Positions 27,125 through 36,600 of a DNA stretch of 64,000 bases are shown piece after piece. Origin of the DNA: Yaniella flava (GTDB taxonomy: Bacteria > Actinomycetota > Actinomycetes > Actinomycetales > Micrococcaceae); NCBI RefSeq assembly GCF_039529295.1, contig NZ_BAAAMN010000016.1, positions 62,001 to 126,000 of the forward strand, in the 5' to 3' direction. Every line of letters starts with the position of its first letter. Position 1 is the stretch's first letter. Under the pieces are notes generated by a model. That model saw only the letters and a list, made by a program, of their open reading frames with translations. It did not search any database and was not told the DNA's origin. Both the position numbers and the translations under genes were made by a program.

Positions 27125-28566
27125 TGCGGAATCCTTTCGGTAAACAGAAACGTTTCGATGTGACCGCTGCGGCCATCCCACGCCACGGCTTCCGTATTGC
27201 CTGCCAGCCATTTGCCATGTTCTTGGCCCAAGACGACGAGTCCGACGACTGAAGCGATGCCTTGCGTCGCCGGAAAATCTGACAGGACTTCACCGATGGT
27301 GGCGGTCCCATGTTCGGTGATCATGGTATTGACGTTTGTCTCGAGTTCGGTCATATCGATATCCATGGTGCGCGCCAGCTGTTGGATTTCTTCTAACGAG
27401 ACGATACCCGTCGAATTTTCTTCTAGCGACGTCTCGACGCGGTAGTCACCAGGATTTTTGAGCCGTAGCGACGAGATTGATGAGATCTGGGGCAGCCGAG
27501 ATAGCTGGAACTCCACATCGAATTCGGTGGTGGCACGCACGACCTCCGACGCTCGCATCGCGTCTTTCAGCGCGGCCCGTAACTCGCGGTTGAGTCGGCG
27601 TTCTTCGGTCAGGCGCTGTGTTTGAACAAAGCGACGAAGGCTCCGGCTAAAGGACGTGAGAATTTGGTGCACCTCGGTGGACCGCTCTTGAAGGACCGGC
27701 AGCATCCCGCGCAGGGCACGCATTTGCGGCGGTGGAAGGTGTTCAGCGAAGTCGCGTTCGGTGATCGTTTGGATGGCATCTTCGAATTCCATGCCGCGTT
27801 CTGGGTCCAAGAGTAACGCATAGAACCCGTAGAACGATCGCCCAGCATCGGAATCCGCCAGGATATCGACACCACGAAAGATATCTTCTAGAACGGCTGA
27901 GCGTGCGTCATCCGAGTCGATGAGTTTTTCGCGTAAATCATGGTTGAGACCTTCGACTTCTTGGCGTACACGACCAAAGTCGGAGGGCACCTCGGTGACC
28001 AAGTTGAGGATTTCGGCGACGCGTTCGGTGGCTTTCTCCTGATCGAGGACGTCAATCTCACCTTCGGAAAGACGCTGAATCTCTTCTTCGATGCGCGCTT
28101 TGTCTGCTTCGAGGGTGGCCAGCCGTGACGTGATGTCCGGGTCGGTATCGACCACTAACTTCGACATGAGATTCTGGATGGTCGCTAAGCGTGATTCCGT
28201 CACGGTCCGGCGTGGCGTGTGTAATTCGTCAACGAACTGCATGGCTGCCAAGGCACCGGGGGAGAGTTCGAAGGTTTCTTCTCGCTGCTCGGTGCTGGGG
28301 CGTCTGATCAGAATACCGGAGCGGCGCCAGTCAGAGACATATTCCTGGGCAGTGCGTGGAAGTTCAAAACCTTCTGACCGGAGTTCTTCGAGATCCTCTG
28401 TGACCTGCTCAAACAGTTCGGGCGCAGGGACTTGCCGCTGTTCGCCCGCGAGTCGCTGTTCCAGGATTGCCAGGACGATGTGCCCGTTTTGAGCACGCAA
28501 AATGGCCCAGGCTGCATGGGTGTCAGCAATGCGTTGATGGGCAAACGCCCGGCGGACCAAACTCAT
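27121..28566 (-). CDS. jetA: Wadjet subunit JetA (kleisin/MukF-like, DUF3375)
   Basis: Kleisin-type subunit of Wadjet, the first jet gene. The 481-residue DUF3375 protein begins MSLVRRAFAHQRIADTHAAW with winged-helix sequence, continues through helical segments (IQNLMSKLVVDTDPDITSRLATLEADKARIEEEIQRL at about 155-190) and ends in a second globular part. The presence of DUF3375 together with DUF4194 fits Wadjet type I as defined in the literature. The ATG at 28566 has GGTGAG just upstream, and that site overlaps the stop codon of the ferredoxin reductase gene, so translation is probably coupled to it. Confidence 0.92.
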   Translation of the reverse strand: MSLVRRAFAHQRIADTHAAWAILRAQNGHIVLAILEQRLAGEQRQVPAPELFEQVTEDLEELRSEGFELPRTAQEYVSDWRRSGILIRRPSTEQREETFELSPGALAAMQFVDELHTPRRTVTESRLATIQNLMSKLVVDTDPDITSRLATLEADKARIEEEIQRLSEGEIDVLDQEKATERVAEILNLVTEVPSDFGRVRQEVEGLNHDLREKLIDSDDARSAVLEDIFRGVDILADSDAGRSFYGFYALLLDPERGMEFEDAIQTITERDFAEHLPPPQMRALRGMLPVLQERSTEVHQILTSFSRSLRRFVQTQRLTEERRLNRELRAALKDAMRASEVVRATTEFDVEFQLSRLPQISSISSLRLKNPGDYRVETSLEENSTGIVSLEEIQQLARTMDIDMTELETNVNTMITEHGTATIGEVLSDFPATQGIASVVGLVVLGQEHGKWLAGNTEAVAWDGRSGHIETFLFTERIPQ

Positions 28567-28570
28567 ATGC

Positions 28571-29701
28571 TCACCGCAACAGTTGACGAAGCGACATCTC
28601 AACATCGGCCAGTTGGTCTGGGTCGACGGCAATTCCGCGAGTGATCATCCGTGTGGCTGCTCGAATCACCTTTCGATCGTCGACGGCGGCCGCCCCGATG
28701 AGCTGGTCTCCATCGACCACAAAGATGACGTTGTCACCGCGGTGGACGAGCTGTTCGTGAGCCTGCGGGATGACGCGACCGACTGCCTGGGCGTCATGGC
28801 CAAACTGGTCGGACCATACCCACTGCGGAGTTGGGGCATCGGGCTGAGTACCCATGATGGTATGTACCACCCGGGCTGCGGAGGCCCGCCCGTGATCCCA
28901 ATGATCCTGGCGGGACTGACCGTGTTTGCGGCAGACGTCCCCGATGGCATACACCCCGGCGAGCGATGTGCGGTAGCCGTCGTCAACGACGATCCCGTCA
29001 TCAATGCTCACTCCGGAGCCTTCGGCAACTGTGACGGCGGGTTCAACACCGACCGCGGCGATGACAATATCAAAATGGTCGAGGTTTTCGCTCACGGTGA
29101 GCCGGCGGGGGACGACCTCAACCTGTTCCGTCATCGTGGTGTATAAAACGTCGGCAAGCTCTCCAAAAATCTGGGTCGCCGGCACCTGGGGAGTAAACGC
29201 GGTGACGTTGGCCCCAAGATGTTTGGCCGATGTCGCCAGCTCGGGTGCAAGTAACCCGCTCCCGGCAATTGCCACTGATGTGCCGGGCCGCAATGCGTCG
29301 CGTAGCGCGTCGGCATCGGCTAGCGACCGCAGCGTATACACCGGTTTGTCGAGTTCCAGGGTTTTCGGCACGGCTCCCGTTGCGATGACCACCTCATCCG
29401 CTTCGACCTGCTCCGTGAGCGTCTCGACGACCAGACGACTGCTGCCGTGAGCTGGTCGTTGGTTCAAGCGTAGGACCGTATCTTGTATCCAGGTGACTGC
29501 ATTGTCGACGAACCATTGGTCCGGGGCAAGTGCCAGTTCGACGTCGTCACCCACCAAATATTCGGTGGACAGTGGTGGACGGTCCAGCGCGGTCTCGTGC
29601 GGGTCAATGATCGTCACGCCCCCGGTGTATCCGGCGTCGCGCAGGCCCGCGGCCACGGAGAATCCGGCCACTGAGCCTCCGATAATGACGGTGTTAGGCA
29701 T
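28571..29701 (-). CDS. FAD-dependent ferredoxin reductase
   Basis: A 376-residue NAD(P)H:ferredoxin reductase of the pyridine nucleotide-disulfide family, similar to reductase components of Rieske oxygenases. FAD binding: VIIGGSVAGFSVAAGLRDAG (N terminus) and GVYAIGDV (about residue 240); NAD binding: VAIAGSGLLAPELA (about 143). It carries RPPLSTEYL typical of this family. The ATG overlaps the 3' end of the Rieske gene by 8 nt, and its stop lies 4 nt before jetA. The acceptor is probably the adjacent Rieske protein. No oxygenase subunit is in the window. Confidence 0.9.
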   Translation of the reverse strand: MPNTVIIGGSVAGFSVAAGLRDAGYTGGVTIIDPHETALDRPPLSTEYLVGDDVELALAPDQWFVDNAVTWIQDTVLRLNQRPAHGSSRLVVETLTEQVEADEVVIATGAVPKTLELDKPVYTLRSLADADALRDALRPGTSVAIAGSGLLAPELATSAKHLGANVTAFTPQVPATQIFGELADVLYTTMTEQVEVVPRRLTVSENLDHFDIVIAAVGVEPAVTVAEGSGVSIDDGIVVDDGYRTSLAGVYAIGDVCRKHGQSRQDHWDHGRASAARVVHTIMGTQPDAPTPQWVWSDQFGHDAQAVGRVIPQAHEQLVHRGDNVIFVVDGDQLIGAAAVDDRKVIRAATRMITRGIAVDPDQLADVEMSLRQLLR

Positions 29702-30020
29702 CGGTTCCCGGGGTCAACATGACACGACCGTCGACGACCTCTACCTTGTGCGTTGGTGCATCCTGAGTGGCGGGTAGGTTCAGTACCTTGCCGTTGGCCA
29801 GGCAAAAACTCGACGCGTGTTTCGGGCATTCGACGGTTTCGTCTTCGACCCAGCCTTCGGAAAGCGAGTAGTTGCCGTGGGTGCAGCGGTCATTGAGTGC
29901 GTAGATGCCTTCATCGGTGCGAAATACCGCGATCGGTTCGCCACCGGTCACATCGTGGCCGATATAGACGCCTTCTTCGATGGGGAAATCTTCCGGTGCA
30001 CCAATATCGATGCTAGTCAT
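29694..30020 (-). CDS. Rieske [2Fe-2S] ferredoxin
   Basis: A 108-residue Rieske-type ferredoxin, a small electron carrier. Cluster ligands are visible as CTHGN and CPKHAS (Cys-x-His ... Cys-x2-His), with the SEGWVEDETVECP spacer and the GKVLNLPATQ segment usual for biphenyl/phenylpropionate-type ferredoxins. GGAGG lies 5 nt before the ATG. It is translationally coupled to the reductase that follows and lies 19 nt after the NUDIX-like gene. The final acceptor is unknown. Confidence 0.93.
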   Translation of the reverse strand: MTSIDIGAPEDFPIEEGVYIGHDVTGGEPIAVFRTDEGIYALNDRCTHGNYSLSEGWVEDETVECPKHASSFCLANGKVLNLPATQDAPTHKVEVVDGRVMLTPGTDA

Positions 30021-30039
30021 AGCTACCTCCTGTCATAGG

Positions 30040-30579
30040 TTAGACGCCCCAGTTTGCCCAGGCCATCGCCTGGGTCACAAGTTTTCCGCGACCGCCTTCA
30101 AAATCTTGTTGCACATCGGTAGACAGTGCTTCGTCCGGGGTCAACCAGGCGACCTGCAGGGCGTCTTGGCGTGGTTCGGTGTCACCGCGAACCGGCACAA
30201 CGTAGCACAGCGCGACGGCGTGTTGGCGTTCGTCAGTGAGGCCTGACGTCGAACCGTACGGGAAATACTCGGCCACTGTAAAGGGTGTCAGCGTCATGGG
30301 TAGTTGCGGCATCGCCAGCGGGCCCAAATCCTTTTCTAGGTGACGCATCAGGGCATCGCGAATGGGTTGCATGTATTGCACACGGCCGGAGATAAAGGTG
30401 TAGCGGAATGTCCCGGACGCATCGGCCCGGTACAACAGTCCAACTTCTACGACGCGGCCATGTTCATCGAGGCGCACAGGGATTGCTTCTACATAGACCA
30501 TCGGCAACCGTGCGCGGGCCGCGGCCAATTCCGTTTCATCTAGCCACCCGGGATTCGGGTCTGGAGTTCGAACCGTCAT
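30040..30579 (-). CDS. NUDIX-like hydrolase family protein (DUF4916)
   Basis: A 179-residue protein resembling the actinobacterial DUF4916 family, annotated as NUDIX-like: WLDETELAAARARLPMVYVEAIPVRLDEHGRVVEVGLLYRA, FISGRVQYMQPIRDALMRHLEKDLGP and VAWLTPDEAL. A canonical Nudix box (GX5EX7REUXEEXGU) is not present, so phosphohydrolase activity is uncertain. The ATG at 30579 is chosen since TAGAGT lies 7 nt upstream (leaderless); GTG at 30588 is the alternative. It heads the run NUDIX-Rieske-reductase-jetABCD. Confidence 0.75.
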   Translation of the reverse strand: MTVRTPDPNPGWLDETELAAARARLPMVYVEAIPVRLDEHGRVVEVGLLYRADASGTFRYTFISGRVQYMQPIRDALMRHLEKDLGPLAMPQLPMTLTPFTVAEYFPYGSTSGLTDERQHAVALCYVVPVRGDTEPRQDALQVAWLTPDEALSTDVQQDFEGGRGKLVTQAMAWANWGV

Positions 30580-30586
30580 GGCCTCC

Positions 30587-30602
30587 ACTCTACAACTACA
30601 AT
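30587..30602. promoter_or_regulatory. Compact divergent leaderless promoters
   Basis: Minus strand: TAGAGT (30587-30592), then 7 nt and the ATG at 30579. Plus strand: TACAAT (30597-30602), then 7 nt and the ATG at 30610. The two -10 boxes are four bases apart, so the two polymerases should compete. Confidence 0.55.
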
Positions 30603-30609
30603 TGGGTCC

Positions 30610-30897
30610 ATGCCTTCATACCGAGCGATCCTGCCCATAGGCGACGTTTATCCAGGTCACGGTCCAGAAGAGGTCATGGATTCGGCCGTTGCCGCAGTGT
30701 CATCGATTGCAACCGTCGAACAGACAGACATTCAGATTTTGTCAAATGTCCCGCAAATCGTGGTGCGGTTTCATATTGCTGACGACGGAGATGCCCATCG
30801 TGTCAGCGCTGCCATGGGCGACGCAGTGTCGGCCGTTGCGACGACTGGCCCGCCACGGCTATTACTGCGGCGCGGTGGCCGTTGGATCCCCATTTAG
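30610..30897 (+). CDS. Small conserved hypothetical protein
   Basis: A 95-residue soluble protein, MPSYRAILPIGDVYPGHGPEEVMDSAVAAV..., ending RRGGRWIPI. The alternating pattern suggests a small alpha/beta ferredoxin-like fold, but no domain is recognised. From memory, similar small proteins occur in other Micrococcaceae; this could not be checked. The TACAAT-N7-ATG arrangement supports the start. It converges on the coiled-coil membrane protein gene. Confidence 0.6.
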   Translation: MPSYRAILPIGDVYPGHGPEEVMDSAVAAVSSIATVEQTDIQILSNVPQIVVRFHIADDGDAHRVSAAMGDAVSAVATTGPPRLLLRRGGRWIPI

Positions 30898-30910
30898 AGC
30901 CGCAGTCTAG

Positions 30911-32488
30911 CTAGCGGTCCTCAGCATCATCGGCATAGACGAGGTGCTCGATGGCCTGTTTCTCCGCGATCGAAATTTGATAGCGACGATTCTCGGTGGC
31001 GGCAAGCACAACGAATGATCCAAGCAGTGCGACACCGACCAGAATGAATGATGCGTCTTCACCAAACAGCCGGGTGCCGATGATCGCGGCCATCCCGAAA
31101 CTGAACCCGATGGCAATCGACATGCGGCCGCGACCGGTCAATGTCAGCCGGGACAATACTATGAGCAAGACCACTATGGCGAGGATGGCCCACACTGTTT
31201 CGGGTATCCAGAAGAGATCCAACACGTTCCACGACGCCATCGCGGTGAAGACGGTGGTGCCCGAAAAAATCAGCATCCAACCGGTAAAGGCGCCGATGGG
31301 CATATCGACGAGGAAGCGTTCCTTGGCGTTGCGTTCGGTGTACCTGTTCAAGCTGCCCACCGCACGAGCTAGTAACACGGTGGCAGCAATCGAGGTGATC
31401 ACTTCGAGGCCGACGTCCTGGAAATGCGCCAGCAGTTTCGTGGCGGCCGCCAACAGCATCGCATTGGACACGTACCACGCGGTCGTGCGATTCCGGACGG
31501 CCGAATACTGCGACGGTGCCCACTGATACAGGGTGTATAACAGCATGGCGACCCACAACAACGGCCATGCCGCGACGTGCCAGAAGGCCATCGACATGAG
31601 CGAGGTTGAACCACCATAGAGTCCGTCGTGTGCTTCAATCATCGACGGCCACGGTCCCAGCCAGCCCAGACTGAACAGCCCAACGACCACAAACAGTACC
31701 CAGCTGATACTCAGCGTGATGCGACGAAACCCATCGAGCTGCTTCGGGTCTGGATTATCCGTGACCGGTTTACGAAACGGCAGCACGAAATCTTCGGCTT
31801 CCTCGCGTGCTTCATCGGTTGCCGATGGAGGCGGTGACGGGGTTTCCGCTTCGATCGAGCGTGCTTTGTTGACGATGCGATCCAGGCGCTGCCACTCGGG
31901 CAGGTTCTGCTGGGCGCGCTCGAACAGCTCCTCGTCGGAGAGGTACTCGTCGGGCTGTTGTAACATCGGCCGATTGTCCGGTCTCGGAATGTCATCGGAC
32001 TCCAGGCGGCGTGCGGCTCGCAACAGGGCTTGAGTTTCGCGCTCTTGTTGACGACGACGTGCCTCGAGGGCCTGCTCGTATTCGAGTTCAGCCATCCGTT
32101 CCGATTCGCGTTCCCACTGCTCTTCCAACGCTTGGCGTGCTTCTTCCACTTCGGCGGCCAATTGTTGTGCGCGTGCTTCCGCGAGACGCGCTGCACGGCG
32201 ATCATCCTGGAGTTTTTGCCAGCGGGCCTGAATGCGATCTGGTGTATTGGCTATCGCCTGCTCAATATCGTCCTGGGTCGGCCCACGAAATGAATCCAGC
32301 CACGCGTTGAACCGATCACGTAAGGTCCATTTTTCTTCCTTGGGTGCCTTAGTCGTCTTCCGCTCGGGCACCGGAACCGCTGAGACATCGGACTCGACGG
32401 TCTCATCAGCCTGTGGTTCAGCGGGGGCAGAAGGCTGGTTTTTCAGTCGTGATAACGCATCTGATGAATCTGACGAACTTTCGGTCAC
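30911..32488 (-). CDS. Coiled-coil plus polytopic membrane protein, unknown function
   Basis: A 525-residue two-part protein. Residues 1-60 are low-complexity. A strongly charged helix (about 75-170, with ARLAEARAQQLAAEVEEARQ and LEARRRQQERET runs) predicts a coiled coil, and a linker extends to about 240. Seven or eight membrane helices then fill about 255-510, rich in tryptophan (WPLLWVAMLLYTLYQW, PIGAFTGWMLIFSGTTVF). No family is recognised; faint likeness of the tryptophan-rich helices to TspO-like proteins was not enough to assign. Of two adjacent GTGs (32494, 32488) the second has GGAGG at 9 nt. Confidence 0.65.
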   Translation of the reverse strand: MTESSSDSSDALSRLKNQPSAPAEPQADETVESDVSAVPVPERKTTKAPKEEKWTLRDRFNAWLDSFRGPTQDDIEQAIANTPDRIQARWQKLQDDRRAARLAEARAQQLAAEVEEARQALEEQWERESERMAELEYEQALEARRRQQERETQALLRAARRLESDDIPRPDNRPMLQQPDEYLSDEELFERAQQNLPEWQRLDRIVNKARSIEAETPSPPPSATDEAREEAEDFVLPFRKPVTDNPDPKQLDGFRRITLSISWVLFVVVGLFSLGWLGPWPSMIEAHDGLYGGSTSLMSMAFWHVAAWPLLWVAMLLYTLYQWAPSQYSAVRNRTTAWYVSNAMLLAAATKLLAHFQDVGLEVITSIAATVLLARAVGSLNRYTERNAKERFLVDMPIGAFTGWMLIFSGTTVFTAMASWNVLDLFWIPETVWAILAIVVLLIVLSRLTLTGRGRMSIAIGFSFGMAAIIGTRLFGEDASFILVGVALLGSFVVLAATENRRYQISIAEKQAIEHLVYADDAEDR

Positions 32489-32578
32489 GTGCACGCTCCT
32501 CCCACCGCCCGGTGTTGCCCATTAAATAAGTCTGCCCATTTTACTGCCCGGGACACTAAATCAACGAGCTGACACGCT

Positions 32579-33610
32579 TTAGTGGCTCGGGTGAATGGGG
32601 CCGGGTTCAATGTACGGTGCGAAACTGAGTGTCTGCTGGGAAGTAAACGACCGGTGCTCACCGGTGAGCGGGTCCGCAAATGCTAATCCATCCGCCAATA
32701 ATTGCAGCGGTTTGGTGTAGTCATCGGCACGGTGCTCGAGCAGTTCGGGGTAAAACCGATCGTGCAGTACCCCGTGTCCTAGCGCTGCCAAATGGATGCG
32801 TAATTGATGCGTGCGACCGGTCCGCGGGTGCAGCGCCACATGGGCTAGCGCCCCGTCATCGTTGAGCTGGTACGACACCAAGGTGATGTCGGTGACGGCA
32901 TTCGGTCCGGTGGTGGGGGCGTGGCTTCGCCGACGCTTGCCGATCCGGGGTGCTTCAAGCCGTCCAGATGCACGCGGAGCATAGGCTTCGACTTCGGCGT
33001 TGATGATCCCTTTGGTTTTGATAATGCGATTTCGGTACGTCAGTGGGAACCGCTCAAGATACAATTCGGCGGGGGCGGGCAGTTGTATCACGGCACGATA
33101 TTGGCGGGTGACGCGACGGTGTTCGAAGAGTTGTTGATAGGCGCCACGAGTTGCGGGATTCGGAGAGAATAACAACACCCCGGCGGTGGCACGGTCTAAT
33201 CGATGCAGCGGGACTAGATCGGGGATGCCCAATTGGTTGCGCAACCGCACCAGCGCGGTTTCCTGCAGGAACTGGCCGCCCGGCGTTGTCGGTACAAAGT
33301 GTGGTTTATCGGCCACCACCAGGTGTTCGTCCTGGTGGAGCACCCGGACATCGAAGGGAATGCGCTGTTCATCGGGCACCGAGCGGTAATACCAGATGAA
33401 CTCGTGCGCGCTGGCGGGCGTGTGCTCGGTGATGCGGGTACCGTCATTGCCCACGATGTCACCGACCGCGATGCGTGAGGCCAACGCCTCGTGTCCCAGA
33501 TGCGGAAATCGGGCGCGTAAAAATTGCACGACCGTCGTCTCGACGTCAGCCGGGATGCGCAGGCGAGTGGGTCCAACGCCGTCGCGAACAGGTAATGGTG
33601 GTGTGGGCAT
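32579..33610 (-). CDS. RluA-family pseudouridine synthase
   Basis: A 343-residue rRNA/tRNA pseudouridine synthase. An N-terminal S4-like region (about 20-65) is followed by the catalytic domain with HRLDRATAGVLLFSP, whose Asp is the nucleophile, VVADKPHFVPTTPGG and the C-terminal RTGRTHQLRIHLAALGHG. The precise RNA target is not predictable. TAAACT lies 6 nt before the ATG, indicating a leaderless transcript. It lies 9 nt downstream of the lhr stop on the same strand, yet appears to have its own promoter. Confidence 0.9.
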   Translation of the reverse strand: MPTPPLPVRDGVGPTRLRIPADVETTVVQFLRARFPHLGHEALASRIAVGDIVGNDGTRITEHTPASAHEFIWYYRSVPDEQRIPFDVRVLHQDEHLVVADKPHFVPTTPGGQFLQETALVRLRNQLGIPDLVPLHRLDRATAGVLLFSPNPATRGAYQQLFEHRRVTRQYRAVIQLPAPAELYLERFPLTYRNRIIKTKGIINAEVEAYAPRASGRLEAPRIGKRRRSHAPTTGPNAVTDITLVSYQLNDDGALAHVALHPRTGRTHQLRIHLAALGHGVLHDRFYPELLEHRADDYTKPLQLLADGLAFADPLTGEHRSFTSQQTLSFAPYIEPGPIHPSH

Positions 33611-33619
33611 GGTGCTAGT

Positions 33620-36600
33620 TTAGGCCCGAAACCGTATCGCGTTGGGCGTGGTGTAGAACCCGGCATCGACCAGGTGTGAGGCGAGCTCGGTACCCGTGAT
33701 GGGTTCGCCGTTGACCGTCGAGACCGCCAGCTTGTCGACCTTGGCGCGCTGCAGCGCGTCGACCAGCGCGTTTGCCGCCGCGGCGAGGTGTTGCTCGCCA
33801 AACTGCAATACTGTCTTGCCGCCGCGTTCCAAATACAGCACCGGTTCACCGTTGACGAGCACAACGTAGGCACCGGCCTTACGTCCGGGACGATGCCCAT
33901 CGGTTGCGGGCCAGTCCAGGGTGGCACCATACGGGTTGGCCGGATCGGTTGCGGCTAGGCCGATGGCCTGTGGATGGCGGGGGTCGTCATCATATGCGCG
34001 CAGCGCATCAATGGTCGCCGCGGTGGAAAACTGTGCGGCACCCAGCCCCTCGATGAAATACCCGCGCCGAATATGTCCCGACTCTTCCATCTTGGATAAC
34101 AACCGATAGTATGCCGAGAACCCGCCGGGCAGGGCTTCGGCAGTGACGGCCCCTCGGGTGATGACGCCGTAGCGGTCCAGCAGGTATTCGGCCTGAGCGT
34201 GCAGGGCAGCAGTGTTTTCATCGGTGCGTTGCGGCAGGAGCGACCAGCGACCCACCGCGGTTGGCGGGTCTGGATTGCGAGCAGCATGCGCGGTGGGCGC
34301 CAGACGGTTGAGCCGACGCAAGCGTGCTTGGCGTCGCGGGGCTGTGCGTTGCGTCGGAGCACGCGTCGAGGACTTCGCATAGGTGGCACGCACCGCGGTG
34401 AACGTGTCATTGGTGACCACCCCGGCCCAGAACAGATCCCACAGGGCCGCCAACACATCCTCTCCGGGAGCATCCAGTTGCGCCGTCAACGCCGAGGAGA
34501 ACCAGCCACCGGTATCGGTCAGTGCTTCGATAATGGCATCGTGGATCGGTTGTCGCTCATCGGTGGGCCGGATGGGCAGTGTCAGGTCGACCGTATCGAC
34601 GTGGTGGAAGGCCACCGACTGGTCCGCGGCCCCGACCATCACAAACTGCCCGGTGGCCAGCAACTCATCGAGCATTGCGGGCCGGTAGTCGTCGACGCGT
34701 GCCGGCAGGATGGCGGCTTCCCAGACTTGCGCGGGTGCAGCGAAACCGGTGAGCTGATCCAGCACGATCGCCAATCCGTCGACCCCGCGTTCCTGTGGTG
34801 TGGGCATCACTTGGTGCTGTGCCAGCAGATACCGGGCATAGGCGGCATGTTCGACGGGTTCGACTTCGGCACGCAGCTGGGCCAGTGAGCGCCGCCGGAT
34901 CCGGGCGAGCACGTCGACGTCGCACCATTCATCGGTGGCCACCGGTCCCTCACCGGCCGGCGGATTCGGTAAGTACGCGCCCAGCGTCACCCGGTGTTGG
35001 GCGGCTAACCGTTGCAACACTTGATGGGCGATGACCGGACCGATGCCGAAACGTGCGGCGACCTGTGGTGCGGTAAATGGGCCGTGGGTGCGGGCGTAGC
35101 GGGCCACCAGATCGCCCAGTGGATCATCAACCGCATCCGAAAAGGCTGCCGGGACGCCCATGGGCAGTGGTATGCCCAGACCATCGCGCAGCCGGGGTGC
35201 GTCTTCGATGCCGGCCCACAAGTGTGCCGGCCCCATGCGCACGGCAATCGCGCGTTTGTCCGCGACCAACTGTTCCACCAGGTGCTCGGCGGTTGCCTCG
35301 TCGACGGCGTCGTCATCCTCGCGTAGTCGCGCGGCCAACTCGGCGGTGGACAACGGACCTAACAGGCGCAGCAGATCCGCGACACCTTCTGTTCCGTGCA
35401 GCCGACGCGACGCTGAGGTGTGCTGGAGGTCGGCTTGCACCTGCGCGATGACGTCCTCGTCGAGCAGTTCGCGCAGCATATCCTGACCCAACAGTTGGGA
35501 CAGTAGGCCGGGATCCAGCGACAGTGCCGCAGCCCGACGCTCGGCCAGCGGTGCATCGGTTTCGTACATGAACTGCGCGGTATACCCGAACAGCAAGGTC
35601 TGGGCGAAGGGCGAGGCCTGCGGCGTCTGTACCTCGACCACGCGGAGCACCCGGGTACGAACCTGCTCGAGGACCTCCATGAGCCCGTCGACGTCATAGA
35701 CATCCTGGAGGACTTCGCGCACCGTTTCTAAAATAATCGGAAACTGCGGATACTTTGAGGCCACGGCTAAGAGTTGCGCGGCGCGTTGGCGTTGTTGCCA
35801 CAGCGGTGTGCGTGTGCCCGGGTCGCGTCGGGGCAGTAACAGCGCCCGGGCCGCATTTTCACGAAAATGCGCGGCGAACAGGGCCGATCCGCCGACGTGC
35901 TGTCGCAGTTGGTCGCGCAGGTCTTCGGGGTCGAACCAAAAGATATCGGCGGCCGCCGGTTCGGCATCGGTGGCGGGCACGCGTACGATGATCCCGTCGT
36001 CACCGGCCATCGCATTGGCATCGAACCCATAGGTGGCTTTAACCCGCTCAGAGATGGCCAACGCCCAGGGTGCGTGCACACCCTTGCCAAACGGAGTGTG
36101 CAAAATGATGCGCCAGTCGCCGAGTTCATCGCGGAATCGTTCCACGACGATCGTGGTGTCGGTGGGTAGATGTCCGGTCGCGTCGCGCTGCTCGGTCAGA
36201 TAGTTCAGCAGATTGGTCCGGGCGTTGTCATCTAAACCTGCGGCGCGCAACCGCTGGGCGATGTTGGGATCCGCCAGTGCTTCACGTCGAAATGCCCCGG
36301 TGGCGCGTCCCAGTTCGAGGGGTCGGCCGGGTTGGTCGCCGCGCCAAAAGGGCAGACGTCCGGGGCGTCCAAATGCCGGGGTGACCAACACGCGGTCATG
36401 GGTGATGTCTTCGATTTGCCAGGTGGTTGCGCCCAGGATGATCGTTTCGCCGACCCGAGATTCGTACACCATCTCTTCATCGAGTTCGCCCACGCGCTTG
36501 GCCGCATCGGATTCGGTAGCCAGATAGACCCCGAAGAGCCCGCGGTCGGCAATGGTCCCTCCCGAGGTGACGGCCAACCGCTGGGCTCCGGGGCGGGACG

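Noticed and set aside
31200..31700. TspO (tryptophan-rich sensory protein) assignment for the C-terminal part of the 30911-32488 gene
   Set aside because: Trp-rich helices alone are not diagnostic, the helix count is higher than the five of TspO, and key TspO motifs are not seen.
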